Assembly: GCA_018399635.1 (NCBI GenBank)
Contig: JAGYOH010000009.1
Span: 62,001-126,000 of the forward strand
DNA from: Clostridia bacterium
Lineage (GTDB): Bacteria > Bacillota > Clostridia > Peptostreptococcales > Acidaminobacteraceae
Length of the DNA stretch: 64,000 bases
Direction: 5' to 3'
Below are positions 1 to 14,701 of the stretch, piece by piece. Position 1 is the stretch's first letter; the number at the start of each line of letters is the position of its first letter. The notes under the pieces were generated by a model that had not been told where the DNA came from, ran no database searches, and worked only from the letters and a program-made list of their open reading frames with translations. The translations under genes were made by a program, and so were the position numbers.

Positions 1-1060
<1,060 letters not shown>

Positions 1061-1072
1061 ACCGGATAAAAA

Positions 1073-1118
1073 AGAACAGGAGATGACAGCAAAGTTGTGT
1101 CATCCTGTTCTTTTTTTC
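1073..1118 (+). terminator. Rho-independent terminator after upp
   Basis: The arms 1073-1088 (starting AGAACAGGA) and 1098-1111 (ending TCCTGTTCT) form a long hairpin with one bulge, followed by a run of nine T. It separates rpiB-upp from the tagO unit. Confidence 0.9.
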
Positions 1119-1441
1119 CAGGCGGAGGTTGGACCAGGGAGGAGCGCATGAACCGGGAAAAACCAAAGAGTCTCTTTCTTGATTGAAGGGATGCCGGAGA
1201 TGCTTTCAATCCCCTGGGAGGCTCCCAGGCCGGGAATTGTAAAAAAATGTGAATCGGCACTTTTGATGAGGAATTTTTTGAGCATCTGTGGTAAACTGTT
1301 AATTAATTGACGAGTCAAAAAGGCCGCAGCAATTGATATTGACAGAAATTTGGGTCATTTCATAGGATTAGAGCGAATAATATATTATAATGATAGGTGA
1401 GGTTTACGGACCTCAAGTTATAAAAATGAGGTGTACGCGAC
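1119..1441. other. Non-coding gap between upp and tagO
   Basis: No convincing gene lies in these 320 bases. The visible content is a 17-base perfect hairpin at 1213-1229 (CCTGGGAG / CTCCCAGG, no T run, so not an obvious terminator) and a promoter candidate near 1339-1368. A second TATAAT occurs at 1386-1391 without a good -35. The AT content rises sharply after about 1240. Confidence 0.6.
1339..1368 (+). promoter_or_regulatory. Sigma-A type promoter of the tagO-atp unit
   Basis: A perfect -35 TTGACA at 1339-1344 is followed after 18 bases by TAGGAT at 1363-1368. It is the only good promoter before tagO and, because the following genes overlap or nearly touch, it may serve everything up to atpC. 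Additional promoters inside the unit cannot be excluded. Confidence 0.5.
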
Positions 1442-2467
1442 TTGTTCAAATATATTTTCGCCTTTATCACCGCCCTGGTATCCAGTCTGATCATCACTCC
1501 CCTGATCATCGCCCTGGCCAATCGCATCGGGGCCCTTGACGTTCCTGAGGATCATCGCAGGATGCATTCGTCTCCGGTGCCCCGAATCGGCGGTCTCAGT
1601 CTCTTCTTTTCTTTTTTGATCGCGGTCTCCATTTTCAGCGATCTCAGTTCAGAGAAGATTTTCGGACTCATTTTCGGCTCGTTGATCATTGTCATCACAG
1701 GTCTTCTGGATGACCTCAAGGGTCTCGGGCCCAAAGTCAAGCTTCTCATGCAGATCCTGGCGGCCACCGTGCTGTTTCATTACGGTTTCCGCATTGAATT
1801 CTTCACCAATCTGCTGGAGGGCTCCGATATCATTGAAATCGGCACCCTCAGCTATCCCTTGACGGTCTTCTGGATCGTGGGGATCACCAACACCATCAAT
1901 CTCATGGACGGCCTCGACGGGCTTGCGGCGGGAATCACCACCATCGCCGCGGTGACCCTTTCCTACGTGGCCTTCAGCTTCGGCCGCTATGAGACCCTGC
2001 TCCTCAGTCTCATTCTCGTGGGGGCCAACCTGGGTTTCCTGCCCTACAATTTCAACCCTGCCAAAATTTTCATGGGAGATACCGGAGCCCTCTTCCTGGG
2101 CTTCGTTCTCAGCGCCATCGCCATCGAGGGGGCTGTAAAAAGCGCCACGGCCATCGCCGTCATCCTCCCCCTCATGGCCCTGGGCCTGCCGATTTTCGAT
2201 ACCGCCTTTGCGATTTTCAGAAGGATCATCACCAGACGCCCCCTGATGGAGGGGGACAAGGGACACCTCCATCACCGGCTGGTGCTCATGGGGATGGATC
2301 AGAAACGGGCGGTCCTGGTGCTGTACCTCATCGCCACCCTGCTGGGGGTCAGCGTGGTCCTCCTCATCAACAATCTGGTACTCAATACCGTCATCACCAT
2401 GGCCATCGTGGTTTTTTTGATCTATATCCCGATTTTCATCACCTTCAGGAGGTCAGAGGATGAGTAA
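1442..2467 (+). CDS. tagO: Undecaprenyl-phosphate GlcNAc-1-phosphate transferase (TagO/WecA type)
   Basis: The 341-residue polytopic membrane protein transfers a sugar-1-phosphate, probably GlcNAc-1-P, from UDP-sugar to undecaprenyl phosphate, the first step of teichoic acid or other wall polysaccharide assembly. Family marks are the early Asp pair in GLLDDLKGLGPKVKL, NLMDGLDGLAAG, FMGDTGALFLG and the His motif GHLHHRL before the last helices. About ten hydrophobic segments are visible. The start is a TTG at 1442 after GAGGTG. It overlaps mnaA by eight bases, and the epimerase acts on the same UDP-GlcNAc pool. The exact sugar specificity is inferred, and no other glycan genes follow here. Confidence 0.9.
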   Translation: MFKYIFAFITALVSSLIITPLIIALANRIGALDVPEDHRRMHSSPVPRIGGLSLFFSFLIAVSIFSDLSSEKIFGLIFGSLIIVITGLLDDLKGLGPKVKLLMQILAATVLFHYGFRIEFFTNLLEGSDIIEIGTLSYPLTVFWIVGITNTINLMDGLDGLAAGITTIAAVTLSYVAFSFGRYETLLLSLILVGANLGFLPYNFNPAKIFMGDTGALFLGFVLSAIAIEGAVKSATAIAVILPLMALGLPIFDTAFAIFRRIITRRPLMEGDKGHLHHRLVLMGMDQKRAVLVLYLIATLLGVSVVLLINNLVLNTVITMAIVVFLIYIPIFITFRRSEDE

Positions 2468-3617
2468 AAAAAAGGTACTGGTGATTTTCGGCACCCGGCC
2501 CGAGGCCATCAAGATGGCACCGGTGGTGAAGGCCCTTGAGAAGGAAGCCGTGTTTTTTGAAACCAGGATTCTAGTGACCGGCCAGCATCGGGAGATGCTC
2601 GACCAGGTCTTAGATATATTCCAGCTCCGTCCTGACTACGATCTTGACATCATGCTCCGTGCCCAGAGCATCGGTGACATCACGCGCCGGGTCATGGAGG
2701 GGGTGGAAAAAATTTTGAAAAGTTTTTCTCCTGACATTTTACTGGTGCATGGGGATACCACCACCAGCTTCGCGGCGGCTCTGACGGGGTTTTATCACAA
2801 GATTCCGGTGGGCCATGTGGAAGCAGGTCTCAGAAGTCGCAATCGGTATTCGCCATTTCCGGAAGAAATGAATCGGACCTTGACAGGACAATTAGCTGAT
2901 CTTCACTTTGCACCTACAAAAGGAAATGAGAAAAATTTAATCAACGAGAATATCGACAGGGAACGCATCTTTGTCACAGGCAATACCGTGATCGATGCCC
3001 TGCTGAGTGTTGTTGATTCAAAGTTTGACTTTCAGGAGCCTGAACTCAGGAAGATGGATTTCACCCGTCGCAGAGTCATTCTTCTCACCGCCCATCGCCG
3101 GGAAAACTCCGGCGCCCCCATGGAACGGATTTTCAGGGGCATCCGGCGGATCGCGGAGGAATACGAGGACGTGACGGTGGTTTATCCCATGCATCTCAAT
3201 CCTGAGGTCAGAGCCGTCGCCAAAAGGGTTCTGGGAGAGGTCGATCGTGTGCTTCTGATCGAGCCCCTGGGCTACCTCCCCTTCGCCCATCTCATGCAGC
3301 GCTGCTTCATGATTCTCACCGATTCCGGCGGCATCCAGGAGGAAGCGCCGGCTCTGGGGAAACCCGTTCTGGTCCTCAGGGAGGAAACGGAGCGGCCGGA
3401 AGCGGTGGCGGCAGGCACGGTGAAAGTTGTAGGGACCGAGGAAGACAAAGTGTACCTTGCCATTAAAAGCTTACTGGACAACCCTTTGGAAGTTCTTGAG
3501 ATGACCCGGGCAATCAACCCCTATGGGGAGGGTCGGTCGGCGGAAAAGATCGTCGAGATCCTGAAAGGCCGTTTCGGAACCGGAAAAACAAAGGGGACAA
3601 AAGGAGGAGAAAAATGA
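2460..3617 (+). CDS. mnaA: UDP-N-acetylglucosamine 2-epimerase
   Basis: The 385-residue cytosolic enzyme interconverts UDP-GlcNAc and UDP-ManNAc, supplying ManNAc for wall glycans. The sequence has the standard landmarks: GTRPEAIKMAPV at the N-terminus, VHGDTTTSFAAAL, HVEAGLRS with the catalytic-site residues, and TDSGGIQEEAP in the nucleotide-binding C-terminal half. The ATG at 2460 lies inside the end of tagO, which points to translational coupling. The stop overlaps the ctfA start by four bases (ATGA). The last dozen residues are Lys/Gly-rich and look like a loose tail. Confidence 0.95.
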   Translation: MSKKKVLVIFGTRPEAIKMAPVVKALEKEAVFFETRILVTGQHREMLDQVLDIFQLRPDYDLDIMLRAQSIGDITRRVMEGVEKILKSFSPDILLVHGDTTTSFAAALTGFYHKIPVGHVEAGLRSRNRYSPFPEEMNRTLTGQLADLHFAPTKGNEKNLINENIDRERIFVTGNTVIDALLSVVDSKFDFQEPELRKMDFTRRRVILLTAHRRENSGAPMERIFRGIRRIAEEYEDVTVVYPMHLNPEVRAVAKRVLGEVDRVLLIEPLGYLPFAHLMQRCFMILTDSGGIQEEAPALGKPVLVLREETERPEAVAAGTVKVVGTEEDKVYLAIKSLLDNPLEVLEMTRAINPYGEGRSAEKIVEILKGRFGTGKTKGTKGGEK

Positions 3618-4267
3618 ACAAGCTCAAAACGATTCAAGAAGCCCTGGACATGATCAAACCGGGAATGACCATCATGGTGGGTGGTTTCTTGGGCGTCGGG
3701 TCTCCGGAACTGCTCATCGACGGCCTCATTCAAAGAGGTATCGGAGAATTGACCCTGATCGCCAACGACACCAGTTTTCCCGATGTGAACTACGGCAAAC
3801 TGGTTCAGAACAAACTGGTCAAAAAGGTGTACACCTCCCACATCGGCACCAATCCCGAATCGGGATTTCAAATGCACTCCGGTGAAATGGAAGTGATTCT
3901 CACCCCCCAGGGAACCCTGGTGGAACAGATCCGGGCGGCTGGGGCCGGTCTTGGCGGCGTCCTGACCCCGACGGGTATCGGCACCGTGGTGGAGGAAAAC
4001 AAGCAGAAGATTGAAGTCGATGGGAAATTCTACATCGTTGAAAAACCCCTCAAGGCGGATGTCGCCCTGCTCCGGGGCGCAAAGGTGGATCAAAAAGGCA
4101 ACGTCTATTACAATCTGGCGGCAAGAAATTTCAATCCTCTCATGGCCATGGCGGCGGATCTCGTCATCGTGGAAGCCGATGAGATCGTTGAAGTGGGTCA
4201 GATCAATGCCAATGATGTGATGACACCCCATATTTTCGTGGATGTCGTGGTTAAGGGGGATCGCTAA
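3614..4267 (+). CDS. ctfA: Acetate/butyrate-acetoacetate type CoA-transferase, alpha subunit
   Basis: The 217-residue alpha subunit of a family I CoA-transferase moves CoA between short acyl-CoAs and a free acid such as acetoacetate, acetate or butyrate. The N-terminal glycine-rich stretch [21 protein letters not shown] and the later [23 protein letters not shown] and [15 protein letters not shown] are typical of CtfA/AtoD/ScoA. Length is normal. It overlaps mnaA by four bases and is separated from the beta subunit by one base. The true substrate pair cannot be read from sequence. Its location between wall-glycan and ATP-synthase genes is unusual. Confidence 0.9.
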   Translation: MNKLKTIQEALDMIKPGMTIMVGGFLGVGSPELLIDGLIQRGIGELTLIANDTSFPDVNYGKLVQNKLVKKVYTSHIGTNPESGFQMHSGEMEVILTPQGTLVEQIRAAGAGLGGVLTPTGIGTVVEENKQKIEVDGKFYIVEKPLKADVALLRGAKVDQKGNVYYNLAARNFNPLMAMAADLVIVEADEIVEVGQINANDVMTPHIFVDVVVKGDR

Positions 4268-4268
4268 A

Positions 4269-4928
4269 ATGGATACGAATCAAATCAAGGCCATCATCGC
4301 AAAGAGGGTCGCCATGGAATTCAAGGACGGCAATCTGGTCAATCTGGGGATCGGTCTGCCCACCCTGGTGGCGAATTATATCCCTGAAGGGGTGGAAGTG
4401 ACCCTTCAGTCGGAAAACGGTTTCATCGGCATGGGACCGGCACCGGAAGCCGGCAAGGAAGATCCGGACCTGGTCAATGCCGGCGCCCAGTATGTGACGG
4501 TCAATCCGGGGGCGGCCTTCTTCGACTCCTCCATCAGTTTTTCCATCATCCGGGGAGGGCATCTGGACTTTACCGTACTCGGGGCCCTGCAGGTGGATGA
4601 AAAGGGCAACCTGGCCAACTGGATGATTCCCGGCAAGAAAGTACCGGGGATGGGGGGAGCCATGGACCTGGTCACCGGGGCGAAAAAGGTGATCGTGGCC
4701 ATGACCCATACGGCCAAGGGGAGCATCAAGATCATGAAGGAGTGCAACCTGCCTCTGACGGCCAAGGGCCAGGTGGATCTCATCGTGACGGAAATGGGCG
4801 TCATGGAGGTCACCCCCAAGGGTCTCCTCCTCAAGGAGAAGAATCCTCAATTCACCCTGGAAGAAATTCAAAAACAGACTGAAGCCCGACTCATCGTGGC
4901 GGAGGATATCAAGGATATGGAGATCTGA
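4269..4928 (+). CDS. ctfB: Acetate/butyrate-acetoacetate type CoA-transferase, beta subunit
   Basis: The 219-residue beta subunit carries the catalytic Glu that forms the glutamyl-CoA intermediate, here in [12 protein letters not shown]. Downstream [23 protein letters not shown] and [18 protein letters not shown] are strongly conserved in AtoA/CtfB/ScoB. I chose the ATG at 4269 because it has an AAGGGGGA site just before it and gives the family N-terminus [13 protein letters not shown]. An upstream in-frame start at 4242 lies inside ctfA and is less likely. The gene is followed two bases later by atpZ, so CoA-transferase and ATP synthase are probably co-transcribed. Confidence 0.92.
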   Translation: MDTNQIKAIIAKRVAMEFKDGNLVNLGIGLPTLVANYIPEGVEVTLQSENGFIGMGPAPEAGKEDPDLVNAGAQYVTVNPGAAFFDSSISFSIIRGGHLDFTVLGALQVDEKGNLANWMIPGKKVPGMGGAMDLVTGAKKVIVAMTHTAKGSIKIMKECNLPLTAKGQVDLIVTEMGVMEVTPKGLLLKEKNPQFTLEEIQKQTEARLIVAEDIKDMEI

Positions 4929-4930
4929 GC

Positions 4931-5161
4931 GTGGGCAGATTGAATTACAAGGCTCTGGAAAACCTCGCCCTGGTCACCCATATCGGGATCATCATGATCA
5001 TACCGATTTTTGCCGGGGTCTACATCGGCGACTATCTGGATGACCGATTCGGCACGGGGGGAATCTTTCTCCTGGTCTTCATCCTCCTGGGCATTGCTGT
5101 GAGCTTTATGAATCTGTTCAAGATCGGGCTGAGAAAATCCCGGAACAAGAAGGATCAATAA
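4931..5161 (+). CDS. atpZ: AtpZ/AtpI-family F-ATPase accessory membrane protein
   Basis: This 76-residue protein has two predicted membrane helices (about residues 15-34 and 43-62) joined by a short acidic turn YIGDYLDDRFGTGG, and ends in a basic tail. That arrangement fits the small AtpZ/AtpQ family encoded at the head of many atp operons. Its proposed roles include helping assemble the rotor or Mg2+ supply. It starts with GTG two bases after ctfB and ends one base before atpI. Function is inferred from size, topology and position rather than a diagnostic motif. Confidence 0.75.
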   Translation: MGRLNYKALENLALVTHIGIIMIIPIFAGVYIGDYLDDRFGTGGIFLLVFILLGIAVSFMNLFKIGLRKSRNKKDQ

Positions 5162-5162
5162 G

Positions 5163-5570
5163 ATGCAGGAAGTCAGAAAACTGATCAAAAAAATCATGGT
5201 CCTGACCCTGTCGGTCATGGGCGGCCTGGTGATTCTAAGCCTGGTATTTCTTGAAGAACCGCTGCCCATGATCCAGGGGCTGATTTTCGGCACCCTGCTG
5301 GGCGGACTCAATTTTTACGATCTTGCCCTGACCCTTGAAAAGGCCAGTACCATGGCCCCGGAAAAGGCCAGGGGCTATGCGACTAGAAAGTACATGATCA
5401 GATTTGTATTGATGGCGACAGCCCTGTGGGTTTCCATCAGGGGAGAGCACCTCCACGTTTTAGGAACCATCGCGGGACTGCTCCTGGTCAAGCTGGTAAT
5501 CTATGTTACCTCGCTTTTCAATGATCGCCGTTATTATATAAATATATTCAAAAGAAAGGAGGACAAATAG
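5163..5570 (+). CDS. atpI: ATP synthase protein I
   Basis: The 135-residue protein has about four hydrophobic helices and basic ends, as expected for AtpI. In Na+-type and other F-ATPases AtpI helps assemble the c-ring. The family is poorly conserved, so the call rests on size, topology and its place directly before atpB. The stop codon TAG shares its last base with the GTG start of atpB (TAGTG at 5568-5572), a typical coupling arrangement. An assembly helper is especially relevant here because the rotor contains two very different c subunits. Confidence 0.8.
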   Translation: MQEVRKLIKKIMVLTLSVMGGLVILSLVFLEEPLPMIQGLIFGTLLGGLNFYDLALTLEKASTMAPEKARGYATRKYMIRFVLMATALWVSIRGEHLHVLGTIAGLLLVKLVIYVTSLFNDRRYYINIFKRKEDK

Positions 5571-6268
5571 TGGAAGGTGGCTTTGGTCCTATCGTAGCAT
5601 TTGAAATATTCGGCATCCCTGTGACGCAAACCGTGACCACAACCTGGTTCATCATGGCGGTCCTGATCCTTTATTCATATATGGCGACCCGGAGGATGAC
5701 AACCGTTCCCCGCACCCTTCAAAATGTCACGGAAATCCTGGTGGACGGCATCAACGGACTGACCCGGCAATCCATGGGAGACAAGAATATCGGCTTCGCC
5801 CCCTATATGGGGACCCTGATTATCTTTATCGCCGTGGCCAATATCGCGGGACTCTTCGGTCTGAGACCCCCGACGGCGGATGTGAACACGACCTTCGCTT
5901 TATCCATCATGACCTTTTTGATGATCCATTTCTTCGGGGCGAAATCCCAGGGGACCTGGAATTATCTCAAAGGGTTCACGGAACCCTTCACCCTCTTGCT
6001 GCCCCTGAACATCATGGGTGAGCTGGCGACCCCCATATCCCTGGCTTTTCGTCTCTTCGGGAACATCGTGGGCGGACTGATCATCGTCAATCTGACCTAC
6101 AGCGCCCTGGGTTCTCTCAGCAGCAGCTTGCTGGGAATTTCGGTTCCCCTGTTTCAAGTCGGTATCCCGGCACTCATTCATGTCTATTTTGACCTGTTTG
6201 CCGGAATACTGCAGTCCTTCATATTCGCTATGCTGACAATGGTCTTCATATCCATAGCGATTGATTAA
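5570..6268 (+). CDS. atpB: F1Fo ATP synthase subunit a
   Basis: The 232-residue stator membrane protein provides the ion half-channels. The essential Arg facing the c-ring carboxylate is visible in ISLAFRLFGNIVGGLIIVNL, and the last helix pair contains IHVYFDLFAGILQSFIFAML. Length fits short bacterial a subunits. The start is GTG at 5570, overlapping the atpI stop by one base and preceded by AAAGGAGG. Partner subunits on both sides (AtpI, c) confirm the assignment. The c-ring carries Na+-binding residues, so this a subunit is expected to conduct Na+. Confidence 0.95.
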   Translation: MEGGFGPIVAFEIFGIPVTQTVTTTWFIMAVLILYSYMATRRMTTVPRTLQNVTEILVDGINGLTRQSMGDKNIGFAPYMGTLIIFIAVANIAGLFGLRPPTADVNTTFALSIMTFLMIHFFGAKSQGTWNYLKGFTEPFTLLLPLNIMGELATPISLAFRLFGNIVGGLIIVNLTYSALGSLSSSLLGISVPLFQVGIPALIHVYFDLFAGILQSFIFAMLTMVFISIAID

Positions 6269-6276
6269 GAAAATGA

Positions 6277-7654
<1,378 letters not shown>

Positions 7655-7677
7655 TCCAATAAAGGAGGCAACTCAAG

Positions 7678-8204
7678 ATGTATCTTACGTCATATGCTGC
7701 CCTGACGGGGCTGAAGCTGGGACTGGTAGAACCGGGCTGGACCTTCTTTTTCCAGATCGCCAATACCCTCATCCTCTTCCTGATTCTCAAGAAGCTTCTC
7801 TTCAAGCCCGTCACGGAATTCATGCAAAAACGCCAGGAGACCATCGCTGGATCCCTGGAAGAGGCCAGGAAAAAGAATCTTGATGCACAGGCTCTTTCTG
7901 CCCAGTACCAGGAAAAGCTGGCCCAGGCCAGGGAAGAAGGACAAGGCATCGTCAAGGCCATGGAACAAGAGGCTGAAATGACAGCCCTGCAGATCAAGAA
8001 AGAGGCTCAGGCCGAAGCCAGAAAAATCAAGGACGACGCCCTCAAGGAAATCGAGCGGGAGAAGGTCAAGGCGATTCAGGCCCTCAAGGACGAGGTGGCT
8101 GAAATGGTGGTCCTGGCTGCATCACAGGTGGTGGAAAAGGACTTTTCCGCCGACGAACACCGGGCCTTTATCGAAAAGTTCATCGGTGAGGTAGGGGATA
8201 CGAA

Positions 8205-8217
<13 letters not shown>
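7678..8217 (+). CDS. atpF: F1Fo ATP synthase subunit b
   Basis: The 179-residue peripheral-stalk protein has an N-terminal membrane helix (about 20-40, FFFQIANTLILFLILKKLLF) and then a long charged Lys/Glu/Ala-rich coiled coil. It ties subunit a to the F1 head. The ending overlaps the start of atpH by 13 bases. The first 20 residues are slightly longer than in many b subunits. A site of the type AAAGGAGG precedes the ATG at 7678. Confidence 0.94.
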
Positions 8218-10284
<2,067 letters not shown>

Positions 10285-10288
10285 TTCT

Positions 10289-11143
10289 ATGGCAGGAATG
10301 GGATCAAGGGATATCAAACGAAAAATCAAGAGTGTCAACTCCACCATGCAGATCACCAAGGCCATGAAGCTGGTATCCACGGCGAAGCTCAAGAAAAACC
10401 GGGATCGCTTTGATATGACCAAGCCCTATTTCGACACGGTGCTGGAAACCGTGCGGGATATCGTTTCCTTCAACAAGAATCTGAAGCACGATTATCTTGA
10501 GGAGAGAGACATCAGAAAGACCCTTTATATTCTGATCACCTCCGACCGGGGATTGTGCGGGGGCTACAATGTGAATGCCATCAAGAAGGCCCTCGGCACC
10601 CTGGAGTCGAAATCCAAATCCAGATTCATCACCGTCGGGAAAAAGGCCCACGATTACCTGCGCAACAGGGACTACGAGATCGTGGACCATCATCTGGGCA
10701 TTTCGGAACAACCCGAATATCTCGATGCTCAAAGAATCGCGGGCCTGGCCCTGAAGCTTTTCATGCAGGAAGAAGTGGATGAAATCAAACTCGTCTACAC
10801 CAAGCTCATCAGTACCGTGGTTCAGGAGGCGACCTGCCTGAAGCTTCTTCCCATCGTGGTGACGGAGGATTCAGAGGCCCCTGAGGAGTTTGTCAGTTAT
10901 GAACCCTCCCCTGAGGAGGTCCTCAGTTACCTGATACCGAAATTTTTAGAAGCGACGGTCTACGGCGCCCTGGTGGAATCGGCGGCCGCCGAGCAGGCAG
11001 CCCGACGAATCGCCATGGAGAATGCCACGGACAATGCCCAGGAAATGATCGAGGACCTGACCTTGTCCTTCAACCAGGCAAGACAGGGTGCCATCACCCA
11101 GGAGATATCCGAAATCGTCAGCGGCGCTGAAGCCCTGAAATAG
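10289..11143 (+). CDS. atpG: F1Fo ATP synthase subunit gamma
   Basis: The 284-residue rotor shaft has the two long terminal helices that form the coiled coil inside alpha3beta3: N-terminal RDIKRKIKSVNSTMQITKAMKLVSTAKL and C-terminal ENATDNAQEMIEDLTLSFNQARQGAITQEISEIVSGAEAL. The central Rossmann-like part includes LITSDRGLCGGYN. Length is typical. The ATG at 10289 has a site formed by the end of atpA (AAGGAGTG). Confidence 0.97.
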   Translation: MAGMGSRDIKRKIKSVNSTMQITKAMKLVSTAKLKKNRDRFDMTKPYFDTVLETVRDIVSFNKNLKHDYLEERDIRKTLYILITSDRGLCGGYNVNAIKKALGTLESKSKSRFITVGKKAHDYLRNRDYEIVDHHLGISEQPEYLDAQRIAGLALKLFMQEEVDEIKLVYTKLISTVVQEATCLKLLPIVVTEDSEAPEEFVSYEPSPEEVLSYLIPKFLEATVYGALVESAAAEQAARRIAMENATDNAQEMIEDLTLSFNQARQGAITQEISEIVSGAEALK

Positions 11144-11162
11144 ACCAAAAGGAAGGATGTGA

Positions 11163-12575
<1,413 letters not shown>

Positions 12576-12588
12576 GAGGTGTCAGTAG

Positions 12589-13011
12589 ATGGCAGTAACC
12601 TATCGGCTGGAGATTGTGACCCCCGAAGGCATCTTCTTCGAGGGGGACGTGGCCATGACCGTGATCAGGACCGCTGAAGGAGACATGGGGATTCTGGCGG
12701 ATCATGAAAATACCGTCGCGCCCCTGAAAATCGGAGAACTCAAAATCAAGCAGGATGAGGAAATGAGAATCGCCGCCTGTACGAGCGGTTTTGTCAGTGT
12801 GACTCCTGAAGGGGTCACCATCGTCACGGATTCTGCTGAATGGGCGGATGAAATCGACGTGGACCGCGCCAAGGAAGCCCTTGAGAGGGCCCGGAGGCGA
12901 CTGGAAAACAAGCATAAGGAAACCGACATCCTCCGCGCCCAGATGGCCATGAGCCGCGCCATGAACCGGGTCAGGGTGGCGGGGAAATCCATGGACCATT
13001 CAGACCTCTAA
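12589..13011 (+). CDS. atpC: F1Fo ATP synthase subunit epsilon
   Basis: The 140-residue protein has the N-terminal beta sandwich (TYRLEIVTPEGIFFEGDVAMTVI, then GDMGILADHENTVAPLKIGEL) and a two-helix C-terminal domain rich in Arg/Lys/Glu (AKEALERARRRLENKHKETD), the part that can inhibit ATP hydrolysis. It follows atpD by 13 bases with AGGAGGTG before the ATG. It is the last gene of the atp unit, with a terminator at about 13071. Confidence 0.95.
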   Translation: MAVTYRLEIVTPEGIFFEGDVAMTVIRTAEGDMGILADHENTVAPLKIGELKIKQDEEMRIAACTSGFVSVTPEGVTIVTDSAEWADEIDVDRAKEALERARRRLENKHKETDILRAQMAMSRAMNRVRVAGKSMDHSDL

Positions 13012-13070
13012 AAGTTTGGTGTCCCATCGGGCCGGTCAATGGATCTGATGCTCTGCAAGAAAAATCATCA

Positions 13071-13111
13071 CAAGCAGTTCAGGGGAGTGACATCTCTTGA
13101 ACTGCTTTTAG
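13071..13111 (+). terminator. Terminator of the atp operon
   Basis: The arms AAGCAGTTCA (13072-13081) and TGAACTGCTT (13098-13107) pair perfectly, with a partly paired interior, and are followed by a short T run. Confidence 0.8.
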
Positions 13112-13384
13112 GTTGCAAAGGCCGGGATTGACCGGCGGAGGTTGTGAAGGGGGAAAACCCGGGCAGGCAAAGGGGACTCTTCTGGCGGTCTGTCGTGGAA
13201 GGCCCTTGTCACAGGGTTTGGATTTTCGGCAGAGGGTCGGCCATCATGTCTTGTGACCATGATGTCCCGGACCGCCCCCTTTTCCGGTTTGACAGATCAC
13301 AGACGGGCATCCACCACCGGCTCACCGCCGGGAGGGGATGTCTGCTAGAATATCTGACAAAAGGTACAATTAAATTGGCAGGTA

Positions 13385-13393
13385 TGATATAAT
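13385..13393 (+). promoter_or_regulatory. Extended -10 promoter of murA
   Basis: TG-A-TATAAT at 13385-13393 is a perfect extended -10 element about 25 bases before the start codon. The -35 position (TACAAT at 13365-13370, 17-base spacing) is weak, as is common with extended -10 promoters. Confidence 0.55.
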
Positions 13394-13417
13394 AAATTAG
13401 TATATTTACAGGAGAAA

Positions 13418-14689
13418 GTGGGTAATGAATTGGCTAAAATCATACTTGAAAGAAGCAAGCCTTTGATGGGTGAAATCGAGGTCAGTGGCGCAAAGAATGC
13501 GGTTCTGCCACTGATGGCCGCTACCTTGCTGGTGGCTGAACCCTGTGTGATAGAAGATGTTCCTGATCTGAAGGATGTCTATGTGATGAATGAAGTCCTG
13601 AGGGAACTCGGCGCAGAGGTTTTTTTCAACGTGGACGAAAAAACCCTGAGAGTGGAAACCCGGACCATCAAGAAAACAGAGGCGCCCTATGAACTGATGT
13701 CCAAAATGCGAGCCTCATTTCTGGTCATGGGTCCCCTCCTCGCCAGAAAAGGCGAGGCCAGAATCGCCCTGCCCGGAGGCTGCTCCATCGGGGCAAGGCC
13801 CATCGACCTGCATCTCAAGGGCTTTGAAAAACTCGGGGCGGAAATCAATATCGGCCACGGTTTCGTGGAAGGCAAGGTGAGGGGAAGACTCAAAGGGGGG
13901 AATATCTACCTGGACTTCCCGAGTGTCGGTGCGACGGAGAATATCCTGATGGCGGCGGTTCTCGCCGAGGGGACCACCCTCATCGAAAACGCGGCCCAGG
14001 AACCGGAAATCACGGATCTGAGCAACTTTCTCAACAAGATGGGGGCCAATATCAGCGGTGCCGGGACCTCCAACATCCGGATCAAGGGCGTGGACACCCT
14101 GAAGGGGACCAACCATCAGGTGATTCCAGACCGGATTGAAGCCGGAACCTACATGGTGGCGGCGGCCATCACCCGGGGAAACCTGCTGGTGAAAAACGTT
14201 CTTTCCAACCATATGCGACCCATGATCGCCAAGCTTGAAGAGGCCGGAGTGATCATGGCCTTCGAGGACGACAATGTCAGGGTGGATGCCACCGGGGGAT
14301 TCAAGGGAGTGGATATCACCACCCTGCCCTATCCCGGTTTTCCAACGGACATGCAGGCGCAGTTCATGGCCATGCTGGCGGTGACGCCGGGAATCCATGT
14401 GATCATGGAAACCGTCTTTGAAAACCGTTTCATGCATGTCAACGAGCTCAATCGCATGGGGGCCAACATCAAGATCGAGGGATCCAGCGCCATCATCCAG
14501 GGGACCGACAAGCTGGAGGGGGCCACGGTCAAGGCCACGGACCTGAGAGCCGGAGCGGCGTTGATTCTGGCCGGACTGGTGGCTGAAGGAAAAACGGAAA
14601 TTCTGGATATCTATCATGTGGACAGAGGTTTTGTAAATATTGAAAGGAAACTCCAGGCGGTAGGTGCCAATATCTACCGGGTGGAATAA
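13418..14689 (+). CDS. murA: UDP-N-acetylglucosamine 1-carboxyvinyltransferase
   Basis: The roughly 423-residue enzyme adds enolpyruvate from PEP to UDP-GlcNAc, the first committed step of peptidoglycan synthesis. The catalytic Cys loop is present as [24 protein letters not shown], and the N-terminal [18 protein letters not shown] is conserved. The Cys rather than Asp predicts fosfomycin sensitivity at target level. The GTG at 13418 is close to its GGAG site and a TTG at 13430 is also possible, so the first few residues are uncertain. The next gene follows 12 bases later and is also wall-related. Confidence 0.95.
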   Translation: MGNELAKIILERSKPLMGEIEVSGAKNAVLPLMAATLLVAEPCVIEDVPDLKDVYVMNEVLRELGAEVFFNVDEKTLRVETRTIKKTEAPYELMSKMRASFLVMGPLLARKGEARIALPGGCSIGARPIDLHLKGFEKLGAEINIGHGFVEGKVRGRLKGGNIYLDFPSVGATENILMAAVLAEGTTLIENAAQEPEITDLSNFLNKMGANISGAGTSNIRIKGVDTLKGTNHQVIPDRIEAGTYMVAAAITRGNLLVKNVLSNHMRPMIAKLEEAGVIMAFEDDNVRVDATGGFKGVDITTLPYPGFPTDMQAQFMAMLAVTPGIHVIMETVFENRFMHVNELNRMGANIKIEGSSAIIQGTDKLEGATVKATDLRAGAALILAGLVAEGKTEILDIYHVDRGFVNIERKLQAVGANIYRVE

Positions 14690-14701
14690 TGGGGGTAGAG
14701 G

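Larger units (their letters stand above)
13012..13417. other. Non-coding gap between atpC and murA
   Basis: The first 100 bases hold the atp terminator. The next 270 bases contain no gene I believe: an 82-codon open frame at 13144-13392 has a poorly placed ribosome site and no family-like features. A short inverted repeat (CATCATG / CATGATG) lies near 13242-13265. An extended -10 promoter precedes murA. Confidence 0.6.

Noticed and set aside
1213-1229. 17-base hairpin upstream of tagO as a terminator
   Set aside because: No T run follows, and upp already has a strong terminator upstream.
13144-13392. 82-codon open frame with a GTG start between atpC and murA
   Set aside because: The GGAGG is only two bases from the GTG, the peptide is Arg/Gly/Cys-rich without any family pattern, and the murA promoter lies at its end.
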